Shown here piece by piece: positions 63,309 to 64,000 of a stretch of 64,000 bases of DNA (the stretch's first letter is position 1; each line of letters opens with the position of its first letter). Source of the DNA: Sulfurimonas sp. GTDB lineage: Bacteria; Campylobacterota; Campylobacteria; Campylobacterales; Sulfurimonadaceae. The DNA lies in NCBI GenBank assembly GCA_013791885.1, contig VMSZ01000068.1, positions 18,055 through 82,054 of the forward strand, read 5' to 3'. Below the pieces are notes generated by a model that worked only from the letters and a program-made list of their open reading frames with translations, ran no database searches and had not been told where the DNA came from. Made by a program: the position numbers and the translations under genes.

Positions 63309-64000
63309 ATGAGTCAATCAAATCAACACTCTTTTTCAAGTGTAACATCAGTTAATCCCTACAATAATACGTACGTGAATGGTGTCTCTAGTTTCTTAAA
63401 TGTTACTACAACACCTTCTTATGCAAAAAATCAATATGTCATCTCTTTCTTAGATACACATAGTTTTATTAACGCAAAAATTGAAATTAGTAAAAATATT
63501 CCGCAGGAAGATTTAGCTGATGCCATTTTTAATAAAGTTTATGATGAATTGGCTCTTGATCAAGCAGTTGAGTATCAAATTCAATTTATAGAAACGTTTG
63601 CAAATCTCGATGCTGAAAATAGGCATTTTAATGTCTTTATTGTTGATCCACTAACAATAACGCAAACATATCGAGATGTAGTAGATAGAATTAAATATAT
63701 CGACACGATTATTCCGGCACCACTTTTACTAAAGTCTCTTTATACAAAAGAGTTGATAGACAACGGCGGTGTACACTGTTTTGTGTATATTCAAGAGAAT
63801 GATGCGTTTGTAACTGTATATAATGAAAAAGAGTTCGTATATACTAAATCTATAAAATATTCACTTTTACAAATGCATGAAAGATTTTGTGAACTTTATG
63901 GTGAAAGGGTTGAATATAAAGAGTTTGTAGACTTTATCTCTACTCAAAACTTAAAAGAAACACAAAGCAATTATAAGAGTTTCATTATTAAACTTTATAA
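63309..64000 (+). CDS. hypothetical protein, partial (runs off window)
   Basis: ATG at 63309, open to the window end: MSQSNQHSFSSVTSVNPYNNTYVNGVSSFLNVTTTPSYAKNQYVISFLDTHSF... Confidence 0.7.
   Translation, partial: MSQSNQHSFSSVTSVNPYNNTYVNGVSSFLNVTTTPSYAKNQYVISFLDTHSFINAKIEISKNIPQEDLADAIFNKVYDELALDQAVEYQIQFIETFANLDAENRHFNVFIVDPLTITQTYRDVVDRIKYIDTIIPAPLLLKSLYTKELIDNGGVHCFVYIQENDAFVTVYNEKEFVYTKSIKYSLLQMHERFCELYGERVEYKEFVDFISTQNLKETQSNYKSFIIKLY

Overview
This is a contiguous chromosomal window from a Campylobacterota (Epsilonproteobacteria) genome, most like Sulfurimonas or a relative. The assignment is inferred from gene content and synteny: cvpA-fur-lysS-glyA-DUF1882-SPOR-aroE and argG-rplI-hslVU-era-csd6 match blocks I recall from Campylobacter/Helicobacter. 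I see no prophage, IS element, CRISPR array, rRNA or tRNA. Most of the window is housekeeping: DAHP synthase (partial), lysS, glyA, trpE, aroE, recR, mltA, dnaJ, bioA, ppiD-like, ftsA, ftsZ, prmC, gpsA, gatB, atpB, truD, ribF, tlyA-like, ligA, argG, rplI, hslVU and era. The main accessory regions are: (i) a compact hoxEFUYHW-type NAD(P)-linked [NiFe]-hydrogenase operon; (ii) a large PKD + DUF285-repeat surface lipoprotein, followed by an unannotated 44-aa secreted peptide with a strong terminator; (iii) a NosL / MacB-FtsX-type ABC / membrane-protein cassette; (iv) an LRR-Ser/Thr kinase fusion; (v) a 6TM RCK potassium channel next to a stand-alone TrkA-N protein; (vi) a ferredoxin-thioredoxin-reductase/rhodanese fusion; (vii) a tandem csd6/csd4 (pgp2/pgp1) cell-shape peptidase pair. 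The most unexpected DNA-level signal is a short motif, AAACGCA(G). By eye it occurs about 60 times on the two strands, in all three reading frames and in genes of both directions. This is several-fold above a base-composition expectation and suggests a Chi-, KOPS- or uptake-like signal.
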